A stretch of 64,000 nucleotides of DNA from Candidatus Gastranaerophilales bacterium (GTDB taxonomy: Bacteria > Cyanobacteriota > Vampirovibrionia > Gastranaerophilales > Gastranaerophilaceae), in NCBI GenBank assembly GCA_910587055.1, contig CAJUKY010000010.1:8377-72376 (forward strand), read 5' to 3'. Of the stretch, positions 44,795-53,722 are shown one piece after another. The notes below the pieces were generated by a model that was not told the DNA's origin, did not search any database, and saw only the letters and a program-made list of their open reading frames with translations. The position numbers and the translations under genes were made by a program. The first letter of the stretch is position 1; each line of letters starts with the position of its first letter.

Positions 44795-45460
44795 TTGAGT
44801 ATTGAATTTTTAAACCCCGAATATACCCTAAACCCGCGCAGAATGTATAATAATCCGTTAGAAAACGCCGGAGAGACGGGCTGCAAAAAAGAGACCATGG
44901 AAACTGAAAATAAAAAAGATGTTTTCCGTGATACCCCGCTCAGGTATTTAGGCTACAGTGACGATATAGGCGCTGCAATAAGGGTTGTCTGTAATAAATC
45001 AAATAATATCTTTATAAAAAATCTGCCAAAAATTTCTTATATTCCTGCAGGAGCCTATATAACGGCAGATGTTGTTTCAACTTATAATAAGTCAAAAGAA
45101 GAAGACGGCAAGAAAACTGCTGTTAAAAAAGCTTTCGGAGAAGCTGTTTTTCAGGGGCTTACAAATATATTATTCCCGATTTTAATAGTAGGTGCTTCAC
45201 AAAAACTTCTGGGCAAGGGATTTAATAAATTTGTTCCGAAATTAAAGCAGGAAATTTCAAATAGCGGTGAGAAAATAACAAACAGAAGCAGAGATATAGC
45301 CCTTGCGCTCGGCGGATTGGGCACGCTTCTTGCCGTATCAAAGCCTGTTGATAATTTCAGCAATGAAATTTTAATGAAAAAAGTTATTAATCCTGTCCTT
45401 GGGATTAATGATAAAGAACATAATAAAATAAGCCAAAAATTAGGCACAACACAGGGATAA
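44795..45460 (+). CDS. hypothetical lineage-specific protein
   Basis: 221 residues if TTG 44795 is used (MSIEFLNPEYTLNPRR); ATG 44897 (METENKKDVF) is the main alternative. Contains RYLGYSDDIGAAIRVV, two moderately hydrophobic segments (ISYIPAGAYITADVV, LTNILFPILIVGASQ) and basic amphipathic stretches. No known family. It follows the glycine-zipper gene, and the two may be related in role. Confidence 0.6.
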   Translation: MSIEFLNPEYTLNPRRMYNNPLENAGETGCKKETMETENKKDVFRDTPLRYLGYSDDIGAAIRVVCNKSNNIFIKNLPKISYIPAGAYITADVVSTYNKSKEEDGKKTAVKKAFGEAVFQGLTNILFPILIVGASQKLLGKGFNKFVPKLKQEISNSGEKITNRSRDIALALGGLGTLLAVSKPVDNFSNEILMKKVINPVLGINDKEHNKISQKLGTTQG

Positions 45461-45503
45461 AATTCTACCGGCCGGTAACGACCCTTAGTATTGCGGTATT
45501 GAA

Positions 45504-46697
45504 TTATTTATTTAATATTTCTCCGAGTTCTTTTTGAAACGGTGAAATTTTAGCGAGTTTATCAATAATATGCGGTAATTCCTGAACAACATAATTAATA
45601 TCTTCTTCCGTTGTATAACGACTTAGAGAAAACCTTATGCTGCCATGGAGCGATGTAAACGGAACGCCCATTGCGCGCAGAACATGGCTGGGCTCTAAAC
45701 TTCCTGATGTGCAGGCGGAGCCTGAGCTTGCACAAATCCCTGCATCATTTAAATGTAAAAGAATTAATTCGCCCTCAATATATAAAAAGCCTATATTTGT
45801 TGTGTTTGGCACCCTGTTTTTTGAAGTTGAATTTAATCTTGCATTTTTAATCTTTGATAAAATGCCTTCTTCAAGCATATCTCTTAAACATTTTACGCGG
45901 GTCAGCTCATCTTCCATATTCTCCATAGCAAGTTCCGCCGCTTTTGCCATCCCGACAATATAAGGCACGTTTTCGGTTCCGGCTCTTTTTCCTCTTTCCT
46001 GATGGCCGCCTATAATAAGCGGAGCTACCATCGAGCCTGATTTTACATATAATGCGCCGATTCCTTTGGGCCCATGGAATTTGTGGGCGGAAATTCCCAT
46101 AAAATCAATTTTTGCATCTTTTACATTTATGGGAATTTTTCCTGCGGCCTGTACGGCATCTACAAAAATTTTGGTTTCAGGGTTAATTTCTTTAACTTTT
46201 TGAGCAATTTCTTCAACGGGAAATATTGCACCGGTTTCATTGTTTGCATACATAACAGATACAAGTGCTGTGTCTTTATCCACTTTTGAAATCAATTCAT
46301 TGACATCAAGGTCGCCGTTTGAATCCACTCCTATGTAATCAACCTTGTAACCGTGTTTTTCTAAATCTTTATGCAGGTTTAAAACGCAGGGGTGTTCAAC
46401 TTTTGTTGTTATAAGGTGTTTTTTGGCTCTGTTTAATTCCAGAACCCCTTTTATTGCCATATTGGCACTTTCGGAACCGCAGGATGTAAAAATGATTTCC
46501 TTAGGGTCATTTGCGCCTAAAAATTCTTTCATAATTTCTCTTGAACGTCTTACCGCTTTATTTGCAGTATGTGCTAAATCGTAGATGCTTGAAGGGTTTC
46601 CGTATTCTTCCGTAAAATACGGCATCATAGCTTCCACTACTTTTTTATCCACACATGTTGTTGCGTTGTTATCAAGATAAATTATGTTTTGTGTCAT
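45504..46697 (-). CDS. nifS: cysteine desulfurase, NifS/IscS family
   Basis: 397 residues, PLP-dependent; supplies sulfur for Fe-S clusters. Motifs: YLDNNATTCVD at the start, the PLP lysine in GISAHKFHGPKG, and the catalytic-loop cysteine in SSGSACTSGSLEPSHVLRAMG. Its ATG follows the nifU stop directly, so the pair forms a minimal NIF-type Fe-S assembly operon. This suits a genome with many 4Fe-4S proteins. Confidence 0.96.
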   Translation of the reverse strand: MTQNIIYLDNNATTCVDKKVVEAMMPYFTEEYGNPSSIYDLAHTANKAVRRSREIMKEFLGANDPKEIIFTSCGSESANMAIKGVLELNRAKKHLITTKVEHPCVLNLHKDLEKHGYKVDYIGVDSNGDLDVNELISKVDKDTALVSVMYANNETGAIFPVEEIAQKVKEINPETKIFVDAVQAAGKIPINVKDAKIDFMGISAHKFHGPKGIGALYVKSGSMVAPLIIGGHQERGKRAGTENVPYIVGMAKAAELAMENMEDELTRVKCLRDMLEEGILSKIKNARLNSTSKNRVPNTTNIGFLYIEGELILLHLNDAGICASSGSACTSGSLEPSHVLRAMGVPFTSLHGSIRFSLSRYTTEEDINYVVQELPHIIDKLAKISPFQKELGEILNK

Positions 46698-47540
46698 TTA
46701 TTCCACCTCTATAACATTAATTTCATTATCAACATGTTCTCTTAACTGTGTCTGAACAAAGTTTTTGAGGGTAAGATGCGAGTTTCTGCAGCCTTTACAG
46801 CTTCCCGTTAAGCGTACGTATACATCTTTTCCTTCAATATTGATAAGTTCTATTCCGCCGCAGTCTTTAGTGAGTTCCGGGGCGATATTTTTTTCTATAA
46901 CACTGTTTACTTTTAAAATAAATTGTACGGCGTTAAGTTCTTTTTTATCGTTTTTAGCTTCCATATTATAAGTGTTTATTATGGCTTGAATGTTCCCTTT
47001 GCATCTTCCGCATGCACCGCCTGCATATGTTAATTCTTTAATATCATCAACGGTTTTGGCTCCGTTTTTTTCAATCGCTTCTTTTATTTGTTTTTCCGTA
47101 ACAGAAAAACAGTTGCAGATAATTTTATCTTTGGATTTTGGTTTTGATGCGGTTGAGTCCGTATTTTGTGTTTCTGGGTTGTCATAGTTTTTAAGGGCGT
47201 CTTCGAGTGCCTCATGACCCATAACGGAACAGTGCATTTTTTCGGGCGGAAGTCCGCCGAGTTTGTCCGCTATATCTTTATTTGTAATTTTTTTAACCTC
47301 ATCAAGGGGCTTTCCTATAATCATTTCGGTTAAAATGCTTGAAGATGCAACAGCAGAACCGCAGCCGAATGTTTGAAATTTAGCATCGGTTACAATTCCG
47401 TCTTTTATTTTTAAATAAAGTTTCAAAGCATCTCCGCAGGCAAGAGCGCCGGCTTCGCCGATTGCATCGGCATCTTCAATCATACCTACATTTTTCGGGT
47501 TTTTATAGTGTTCTTTAACGGTATCTGAATATTCCCACAT
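46698..47540 (-). CDS. nifU: Fe-S scaffold protein NifU, three-domain form
   Basis: 280 residues: an IscU-like domain (about 1-125) with cysteines in ALACGDA, TFGCGSA and MHCSVMGHEAL; a BFD-type 2Fe-2S domain (about 145-195: CNCFSVTEKQI...GGACGRCKG); a NifU C-terminal domain (about 205-280: LTGSCKGCRNSHLTLK). This is the full NifU layout of nitrogen fixers and some anaerobes. SD AAAGGA is upstream. First gene of the nifU-nifS operon. Confidence 0.96.
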   Translation of the reverse strand: MWEYSDTVKEHYKNPKNVGMIEDADAIGEAGALACGDALKLYLKIKDGIVTDAKFQTFGCGSAVASSSILTEMIIGKPLDEVKKITNKDIADKLGGLPPEKMHCSVMGHEALEDALKNYDNPETQNTDSTASKPKSKDKIICNCFSVTEKQIKEAIEKNGAKTVDDIKELTYAGGACGRCKGNIQAIINTYNMEAKNDKKELNAVQFILKVNSVIEKNIAPELTKDCGGIELINIEGKDVYVRLTGSCKGCRNSHLTLKNFVQTQLREHVDNEINVIEVE

Positions 47541-47646
47541 ATTTGTTATCCTTTAAAATTTGCGTTAATTGCATTTTGATTATAAATCAAAAATACTACT
47601 TGTATAGGGTTTAAAAGCTAAAAATTTGCTTAATAATAATTGTATA

Positions 47647-48162
47647 ATGGAAGAATTGTTTAAAAATTCCCTGCTGGGACAATTAAATGAATTAGGGCTG
47701 AATACATCAGGTGCAGGTAAGGTGTCTGATGAAACAGTTGTTGATATTCTTAAAGGGCCAAACCCTCTCAGCATAAGTGTTAATGAGGAAGATATCAAAA
47801 ATTCTCCGTTTGCGGATAACCCTGTTAAAGAAGAAATTAAAACTGAGGCAGAAGAAGGTGCAAAAAAGCGCCTTAATGATTTAGATATGGATATTTTGCA
47901 GGAGTCTGCCGTAAAAAAAGCACAGGATGAGTTTTCGGGCAGCAATGTTTTCGGGAAAATTTTATACAAATATTTTCCAAAAATATATAAAGGGTTTTTA
48001 TTAAAGCGGTCTTTAAATAAATTAAAAGCTATAAACCAAACTGCGGCAGAATTGATTTCAAAAAAGATTCCTTATGGTGAATCGGAAGAAAGGTATAATA
48101 CTTTAATCAACCATATAACTTCAGCTAATGCAATTCAGGCAAGGCTTGTAAGGAAGATATAG
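47647..48162 (+). CDS. hypothetical soluble protein
   Basis: 171 residues from ATG 47647 (MEELFKNSLLG); the frame is open to a TTG 21 bp upstream. Charged and helical, with GLNTSGAGKVSDETVVDILKG near the start and a basic helical C-terminal half (KIYKGFLLKRSLNKLKAINQ). No family recognised. Divergent from nifU; ends before a perfect 38-bp palindrome shared with the convergent gene. Confidence 0.6.
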   Translation: MEELFKNSLLGQLNELGLNTSGAGKVSDETVVDILKGPNPLSISVNEEDIKNSPFADNPVKEEIKTEAEEGAKKRLNDLDMDILQESAVKKAQDEFSGSNVFGKILYKYFPKIYKGFLLKRSLNKLKAINQTAAELISKKIPYGESEERYNTLINHITSANAIQARLVRKI

Positions 48163-48185
48163 AACAGAGCTGTATATTATTAAAT

Positions 48186-48223
48186 AAATAAAGAAGTATA
48201 GTTTAAACTATACTTCTTTATTT
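48186..48223. terminator. 38-bp perfect palindrome, bidirectional terminator
   Basis: Two 19-bp arms without a spacer, centred at 48204/48205 (core AGTATAGTTTAAACTATACT), with A/T ends giving a U-tract in both directions. It lies between two convergent genes. Confidence 0.8.
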
Positions 48224-48249
48224 TATTAAAAGAACATTGTCCGTAAATA

Positions 48250-48786
48250 TTATTGTCCTAATTTTGCAGTAATTTTTGCTTCCTGAGTGTCAAAAAGGTT
48301 TGAAAGAACATTTATAAAATTTTCTAAAGATGTTTTGAAAATGTTATCTGAGATTTCTTTAAAACCCATACCTATAAGTTTATCTTTATTAAAATTATTG
48401 GGTGCTCCATCTAATTCTTTTCCTCCGGCTACCGTAATAGATGATTGACCGCTTTTGGAACCCAATATTTTATCTACTGATACAATTCTGCCAATTCCGA
48501 CATCCTGACGAAGAACACCGCCGGTTGTTTTATCTACAAAATCAAGCGCTTGTCCGCGTGCGCTTATATCCAGCACATCGCTGTTTATTGTTTTTTCTGC
48601 TAATTTCTTTACTTGTTCTAAAGCTGTGATTTGGCTTTTTGAATCTAAATTTGCTGCATTTATTGCTTTGGTTAACACTCTTGTTGCATCCGGTTTTAGT
48701 GCGCCGAAACTTGGTCCGTTATTTACTTTGTTTAAATTATTTGCATTGTAATTGTTTGATACACTCGATACACTGCTTACGTTCAT
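48250..48786 (-). CDS. hypothetical protein with SFGALKP tag
   Basis: 178 residues. The Ser/Asn-rich start (MNVSSVSSVSNNYNANN...) runs into GPSFGALKPDATRVL, the short tag seen in lineage-specific proteins of gut Melainabacteria; a mixed alpha/beta region follows (SRGQALDFVDKTTGG, SGQSSITVAGGKEL). No signal peptide and no known family. SD AAAGGAAC is upstream. Confidence 0.65.
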   Translation of the reverse strand: MNVSSVSSVSNNYNANNLNKVNNGPSFGALKPDATRVLTKAINAANLDSKSQITALEQVKKLAEKTINSDVLDISARGQALDFVDKTTGGVLRQDVGIGRIVSVDKILGSKSGQSSITVAGGKELDGAPNNFNKDKLIGMGFKEISDNIFKTSLENFINVLSNLFDTQEAKITAKLGQ

Positions 48787-48898
48787 TTAGAATGTTCCTT
48801 TCATTTAACTGTCATTATGCTATTTACAATGCGGGTAAATAAAAAGATTGACTGAAAAACTGCAATTATTTACATTTTTTAATAATTATATCGGTATT

Positions 48899-48936
48899 AA
48901 AAAATCCGTTTTCATTTTTCAGAAAACGGATTTTTA
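48899..48936. terminator. terminator between two small minus-strand genes
   Basis: AAAAATCCGTTTTC and GAAAACGGATTTTT form a 14-bp perfect stem with an 8-nt loop; the A/T flanks allow activity on both strands. On the minus strand it ends the gene at 48978-49196. Confidence 0.85.
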
Positions 48937-48977
48937 TTTCTTATCGGGTTACGTAAAATTTTATTAAATCTTAAATT

Positions 48978-49196
48978 TTATACAACCTTATCAAGATTTT
49001 CGCCCATGCCTTTTTGAACGAATTTTTTCAAGCTTCTGAAATTAAGAGAACTGTTCTGTCTTGAAACGGCAAGAGTTTGATTGTATAAATAGTTTAATCT
49101 GCTTGCGATAAAATCACAGGAATTATCACCGCCGTCTCTTTTGGTAGAGATGGTTGTACCATAATTAACTGCACTTATCCCGTTAATCTTCGGCAT
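48978..49196 (-). CDS. small hypothetical protein
   Basis: 72 residues (MPKINGISAVNYGTTISTKRDGG...), Ser/Asn-rich start and a basic helical C-terminus (LNFRSLKKFVQKGMGENLDKVV). The start resembles the Ser/Asn-rich starts of neighbouring lineage-specific proteins. An SD-like AAGGAAAAAC is upstream and a strong terminator follows. Function unknown. Confidence 0.6.
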   Translation of the reverse strand: MPKINGISAVNYGTTISTKRDGGDNSCDFIASRLNYLYNQTLAVSRQNSSLNFRSLKKFVQKGMGENLDKVV

Positions 49197-49398
49197 TTTA
49201 AACTGTTTTTCCTTCTAATTTGCGGATGTTGTAAATTATGCTTTATGCGAAACACAAAATACCTTGTGCTTACATTTTAATAAAAAAACGCAAGAAGTCA
49301 AAATTTACACTTTTATAACGGAATTTTTGGAAAATTTTACAAAACTTTATAATTATTTTTTAGCCCGCCGCAGGCATTTTTGAACTATAATATCTTTT

Positions 49399-51090
49399 AT
49401 GATGATTAAAGATTTTTTTGTAAATATTGTTGATGAAGCGGTAAAAAAGGCTGTTTTGGATAAAAAATTAGGGGCGGCAGAAAATATTAACGCGAAATTT
49501 GTCTGCGAAACACCAAAAAACCCTGAATTCGGGGATTATGCGATAAATGTATCTTCTCTTGCGCGTGAAGCCAAAATGGCACCGCCTTTAATTGCAAAAG
49601 TAATTGTTGAATATGTTAAGCCTGTGGATTTTTCAATAAATACGGTTGCGGGGTTTATAAATTTTAAGCTTGAAGAGGGTTTTTTAAAGAAAATTGTTGA
49701 AGAAGTTCTGCAAGAAAAAGAAAATTTCGGCAAAGTTGATATAGGGCACGGCAAAAAGGTAAATATTGAATATGTAAGTGCAAATCCGACAGGACCTTTT
49801 CATATCGGGCATGGAAGATGGGCGGCGCTCGGCTCTTCGCTTTCTGAAATTATGAAATTTGCAGGGTATGACGTTTATCAGGAATTTTATATAAACGATG
49901 CCGGCAATCAGATTAATAAACTTGCAATGTCTCTGGAATTGCGCGTAAAAGAACTTGAAGGCGAAACTGTTGAATGGCCCGAGGATGCTTATAGAGGCGA
50001 TTATTTAATAGACTGTGCAAAAAGATATATTGAAGCGGGAAAACCTTTGCCGTACGGCGAATTTGCAAAAGCTGATATGCTGCGGCTGCAAAAAGAATTG
50101 CTGGAAAAATTTGAGACTCATTTTGACTGTTTCTTTTCAGAAACCACGCTTTATAAAAGCAAAGAAGTTGAAAAATGTCTTGAAACTCTTGATAAAGCGG
50201 GTAAACTATATGAAAAAGACGGGGCTTTGTGGTTTAGAACAACGGATTACACGGATGATCAAGACAGAGTTTTAAAGAAAAAAGACGGCTCAAATACTTA
50301 TTTAACGGCAGATATTGCGTATCACAAGAATAAATTTGACCGCGGGTTTGAATATTTAATTGATATATGGGGTGCGGATCATCACGGATATATTCCGAGA
50401 ATGAAAGCCTCAATTGATGCTCTGGGCAATGACAGTAATAATTTTGAGGTGCTTCTGGGGCAGCTTGTAAATATTATCCAAAACGGTGAAGCTGTCCGTA
50501 TGGGTAAAAGAAAAAAAATGGTAACGCTGGATGAACTTGTAGATGAAGTAGGGGTAGATGCTACAAGGTTCTGGATGCTGATGAGAAGTATTGATACAAC
50601 ACTTGATTTTGATGTGGATTTAGCAAAGCAAAAAAATGACCAGAACCCTGTATTTTATGTACAATATGCCCATGCCAGATGCTGTTCTATTTTAAGAAAA
50701 GCATCTGAAGACAGGCTTGATACCGAATCAGGTGAAAAATTGCCTCCTTACATCAAAAAAGAAGAATTGGATAAGGTTTTGGATAATCCGCAAACAGGCG
50801 CCTTGTTTGATAAAGATGAAAAATCAATTGAAGCAACGCGCGGACTTATTTTAAGACTTGAAGAATTTAAATCCGTAATTGAAGGAGCTGTAAGGTTAAG
50901 AGCGCCGTATTTATTATGCAAATATGCTTCAAATCTTGCTTACGATTTTCACCATTTTTATAATTATACAAGGGTGCTGTCGGAAGATGCGGAATTAACC
51001 AAAAGCCGTTTGATGATTGTGGCTGCGGTGAAAAATGTTTTGGGAGAAACATTTAAACTGCTCAAAATTTCAGCACCCGAGAAGATGTAG
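49399..51090 (+). CDS. argS: arginyl-tRNA synthetase
   Basis: 563 residues. Class I synthetase with the ArgRS N-terminal Add1 domain (about 1-110), the signature SANPTGPFHIGHGRWAALG, the IWGADHHGYIPRM and VRMGKRKKMVTLDELVDEVG catalytic segments, and the DALR anticodon-binding domain at the C-terminus. Length normal. TATAAT (49386-49391) ends 7 nt before ATG 49399, predicting a leaderless mRNA; the second codon is also ATG. Confidence 0.97.
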   Translation: MMIKDFFVNIVDEAVKKAVLDKKLGAAENINAKFVCETPKNPEFGDYAINVSSLAREAKMAPPLIAKVIVEYVKPVDFSINTVAGFINFKLEEGFLKKIVEEVLQEKENFGKVDIGHGKKVNIEYVSANPTGPFHIGHGRWAALGSSLSEIMKFAGYDVYQEFYINDAGNQINKLAMSLELRVKELEGETVEWPEDAYRGDYLIDCAKRYIEAGKPLPYGEFAKADMLRLQKELLEKFETHFDCFFSETTLYKSKEVEKCLETLDKAGKLYEKDGALWFRTTDYTDDQDRVLKKKDGSNTYLTADIAYHKNKFDRGFEYLIDIWGADHHGYIPRMKASIDALGNDSNNFEVLLGQLVNIIQNGEAVRMGKRKKMVTLDELVDEVGVDATRFWMLMRSIDTTLDFDVDLAKQKNDQNPVFYVQYAHARCCSILRKASEDRLDTESGEKLPPYIKKEELDKVLDNPQTGALFDKDEKSIEATRGLILRLEEFKSVIEGAVRLRAPYLLCKYASNLAYDFHHFYNYTRVLSEDAELTKSRLMIVAAVKNVLGETFKLLKISAPEKM

Positions 51091-51165
51091 CTTCAGGCAG
51101 GTTTTACAGCATTGATAAAATTAAAAAAATAGTTGATTTTGAATTTTGTCTATGATAATCTTGAA

Positions 51166-51303
51166 CTTGCGGAGTATGGTTATAAATGCCCGCAAGACCA
51201 CGTAATTATTTACGGGCTGCTGCTCAGAGTGGTTATGAGCACTCTGCCGAGTAAAAGGTGACTAAATGTCACGTTTTACGGGAGGCTGATAAGGGTATAG
51301 CCC
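51166..51303 (+). ncRNA. candidate structured RNA upstream of tRNA-Ile
   Basis: Five nested or serial perfect stems in 138 nt: CTTGCGG/CCGCAAG (51166/51190), CGTAA/TTACG (51201/51210), CAGAGTG/CACTCTG (51225/51240), a GTAAAA-GTGAC/GTCAC-TTTTAC stem (51251/51268) and GGGCT/AGCCC (51214/51299) closing the last two. The part from 51213 also resembles the 5' half of the tRNA-Ile that follows. A promoter-like TTGATT...GATAAT (51133-51159) precedes it. Family unknown. Confidence 0.5.
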
Positions 51304-51344
51304 GCTTGATTTTAAAAAATTTTTACAATAAAATAGTTTTGTTC

Positions 51345-51418
<74 letters not shown>

Positions 51419-51427
51419 GATAAATTA

Positions 51428-51450
51428 AGCCTCCTACGGGGGCTATTTTT
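51428..51450 (+). terminator. terminator after tRNA-Ile
   Basis: AGCCTCC and GGGGGCT form a 7-bp stem with loop TAC, followed by A and a T-run. Confidence 0.8.
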
Positions 51451-51476
51451 GTAGCATTTATTTACAAAGGAACTTT

Positions 51477-52544
51477 ATGAATAATTGTAATGATAGGCGT
51501 CTAATATATCCTCTTAATTCTAAGGCAAGTGTAAATAGGGCTGCAAAAAATATAGTTCATGCTTTGCAAAATGGAAATGTCACAAATGAAGAAGACGAGT
51601 TAATTATCGAAAACTGGCGTGCGTCGCATGCGCATGTGTTAAATACTTGGCAGGTGATATTTAGAAAAAGAGTTAAAAGCAGAGATATAGTATTTGCGCA
51701 AAGATTAAAACGAAAAAATACAATATATGATAAATTACAGCGTTTTCCCCAGATGGATTTTGCAAGGATGCATGATATTGCTGGATGTAGATTAATATTT
51801 AAAAATGCCAAAACTTTATATGATTTTGTCAAAGTTGTTCATTCGTCAAATTTTAAACATGTATTGAAGGCAAATGAATGTAAGGATTATATAAAAAATC
51901 CGAAAGAAAGTGGATATAGAGGCTTGCATGATGTGTATTTATATCAGACAAGAAAGGGTTATGACAACTCTAATAAATGGAATGGACTTTCTGTTGAAAT
52001 ACAGTATAGAACAATATATCAACATGCTTGGGCAACTGCTGTAGAAGTGGCGGATTCGCTTACTAAATGTAGAACTAAATTTAGTGAGGGTGATAGAAAA
52101 CAGTATAAGTTTTTTCAATTAGCTAGTGAGATTATTGCAAGGGCGTATGAGAATATGCATTCTTGTTGGCCAAACTTAACAGATAAAGAACTTGTGGAAA
52201 ATTTTTTAGCCATAGAGGATGAAATTTCTTTATTAAGTAGATTAAAACAATTAAAAGCTATTCATAAAGCAGATATTTTTAAAAAAAATACAATTATTGT
52301 TTTTGATATAGTAGAACAAGGATTTCCTTGCTCAAAAATTATTACATTTGACAATTTTCAGCAAGCAAATAGGGAATATTTCAAGCTTGAAAGAGAATAT
52401 CCTAAATCTGATATTGTTTTGGTTTCAACTAATGATAAACAGGTTAATAAAAGCATTCAAAATGCTTATAGAAATTATTTTGCTGATACTACTGATTTTA
52501 CTGCATATATAGAGAATGGAATTTCAAAATTATTGAAACATTGA
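51477..52544 (+). CDS. RelA/SpoT synthetase-domain protein
   Basis: 355 residues. The nucleotidyltransferase domain (about 85-240) has RMHDIAGCRLIF, KESGYRGLHDVYLY and VEIQYRTIYQHAWATAVE, the ppGpp-synthetase motifs; no HD hydrolase domain. A C-terminal region (about 265-355) with DIVLVS and AYRNYFADTTDFTAYI follows. It could be a small alarmone synthetase or a toxic tRNA-pyrophosphorylating relative (toxSAS/CapRel type); no separate antitoxin gene is adjacent. Base use looks more AT-rich than its neighbours, and it stands beside tRNA-Ile, so acquisition by transfer is possible. SD AAAGGAAC precedes the ATG. Confidence 0.85.
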   Translation: MNNCNDRRLIYPLNSKASVNRAAKNIVHALQNGNVTNEEDELIIENWRASHAHVLNTWQVIFRKRVKSRDIVFAQRLKRKNTIYDKLQRFPQMDFARMHDIAGCRLIFKNAKTLYDFVKVVHSSNFKHVLKANECKDYIKNPKESGYRGLHDVYLYQTRKGYDNSNKWNGLSVEIQYRTIYQHAWATAVEVADSLTKCRTKFSEGDRKQYKFFQLASEIIARAYENMHSCWPNLTDKELVENFLAIEDEISLLSRLKQLKAIHKADIFKKNTIIVFDIVEQGFPCSKIITFDNFQQANREYFKLEREYPKSDIVLVSTNDKQVNKSIQNAYRNYFADTTDFTAYIENGISKLLKH

Positions 52545-52650
52545 ATTCCATAAAGAATAACCTATAAATTGTTTATTGTAATTTATTAAAAGAAAAAGAG
52601 TGTAAACCTATATTTTAGTTTTCAAACAAACTTCTTTTAGTATTTAAAAA

Positions 52651-53586
52651 TTATACTCTGTGCGGCGGGATTTCAAATATATCGGGATAGATTTTTATAT
52701 AATCGTCTAAATCTCTGTAAAACGCTTCAAAATCAAAGCTTTTACCTTCTTTTGCAGGAGATGTTTTTATGCCGTAAGCATGATAAATAGATTTTGTAAG
52801 CAAGTTTGCAATAGAATCGCTTCCTTTGCCGTATGGCACCCCCTGTGCCATCAACCAGTGAATAGCGGCAACAGAGCGGTTTATATCTTCTAAAGACGGA
52901 TTTTTAATCGATTTTAATTCTTCATATTCCTGTTTTATAAAAGGCAAATTCATTGCTTTATTTGTATCTTCCCTCAGCATGTATTCTACTTTCGGGTATA
53001 TTATTTGTATGTCGTGATGCGGTTCCCAGATATCTTTTCTTATTTTGCAGGTGCTCGCTGTTTTATATTTATCGTTTGGTTTAGCATAAGCCCATTTGGA
53101 TTCGGGGTCTTTATTTTGTTTTAAAAAACTTTCATAATCTCTAAAGTATTCACACCCTCTTTTTTCTTCATTGAACGGCAGATATTTGTTATATTTCCTC
53201 CTCCTGCCGTACCAGCCCCTGTCTTTATTTATGTTTTCTATATTTTCTTCAATAGTTTTTAATATCGTGTCAAAATCTTCATCTTCAGATATCATATCTG
53301 ATATTTTATAAGTCAGTTCATTCATTTCTTGTGCCCACTCATAGTCTTTTTTGTAGCCTTTCATCCTTATAAAAAACAGGTTTTCATCCAGAACGGGTTT
53401 TTGAATTTTTTGATGTGTTTTTGTGTGAAATATTAAACTTTTTAAAACACCGAGTTTATCGCTTTTTGGAATTTCAAGTCCTGCTGTCTGTCCTCTAAAA
53501 GCAGATGCTAAAGTTTTTTGCGCCGGACGGGAAACGGCATTACATGATATTTTCGGGTATATATCAAGATTTGGGCTTAATTTCAT
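52651..53586 (-). CDS. hypothetical protein, effector-like C-terminal segment
   Basis: 311 residues from ATG 53586 (MKLSPNLDIYPKISC); an upstream start 60 bp away would add a hydrophobic stretch. The C-terminal segment IHWLMAQGVPYGKGSDSIANLL followed by TKSIYHAYGI (about 235-270) resembles a motif I associate with secreted effectors or toxins (HW-x-L-A...PY-x-GS...A); this is recollection of a pattern, not a search result. The N-terminus has FRGQTAGLEIP, a variant of the lineage tag. Divergent from the poly-C gene. Confidence 0.6.
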   Translation of the reverse strand: MKLSPNLDIYPKISCNAVSRPAQKTLASAFRGQTAGLEIPKSDKLGVLKSLIFHTKTHQKIQKPVLDENLFFIRMKGYKKDYEWAQEMNELTYKISDMISEDEDFDTILKTIEENIENINKDRGWYGRRRKYNKYLPFNEEKRGCEYFRDYESFLKQNKDPESKWAYAKPNDKYKTASTCKIRKDIWEPHHDIQIIYPKVEYMLREDTNKAMNLPFIKQEYEELKSIKNPSLEDINRSVAAIHWLMAQGVPYGKGSDSIANLLTKSIYHAYGIKTSPAKEGKSFDFEAFYRDLDDYIKIYPDIFEIPPHRV

Positions 53587-53722
53587 TTTGAGGAATTCCA
53601 CAGGTTTATTTATATAAGTTATAAAAATAAAAAATATTGCCGGCAAATATATCGCAGGAAAAGCAATTTTATATTTTAAGTTGTTTTTATTTTATTATAA
53701 TAATTAAATAAGGAATATTTTT

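Noticed and set aside
44635..44898. N-terminal extension of the small minus-strand gene at 44410
   Set aside because: The Phe/Tyr/Cys-rich composition is typical of chance frames in AT-rich DNA, and it overlaps the start region of a better-supported plus-strand gene.
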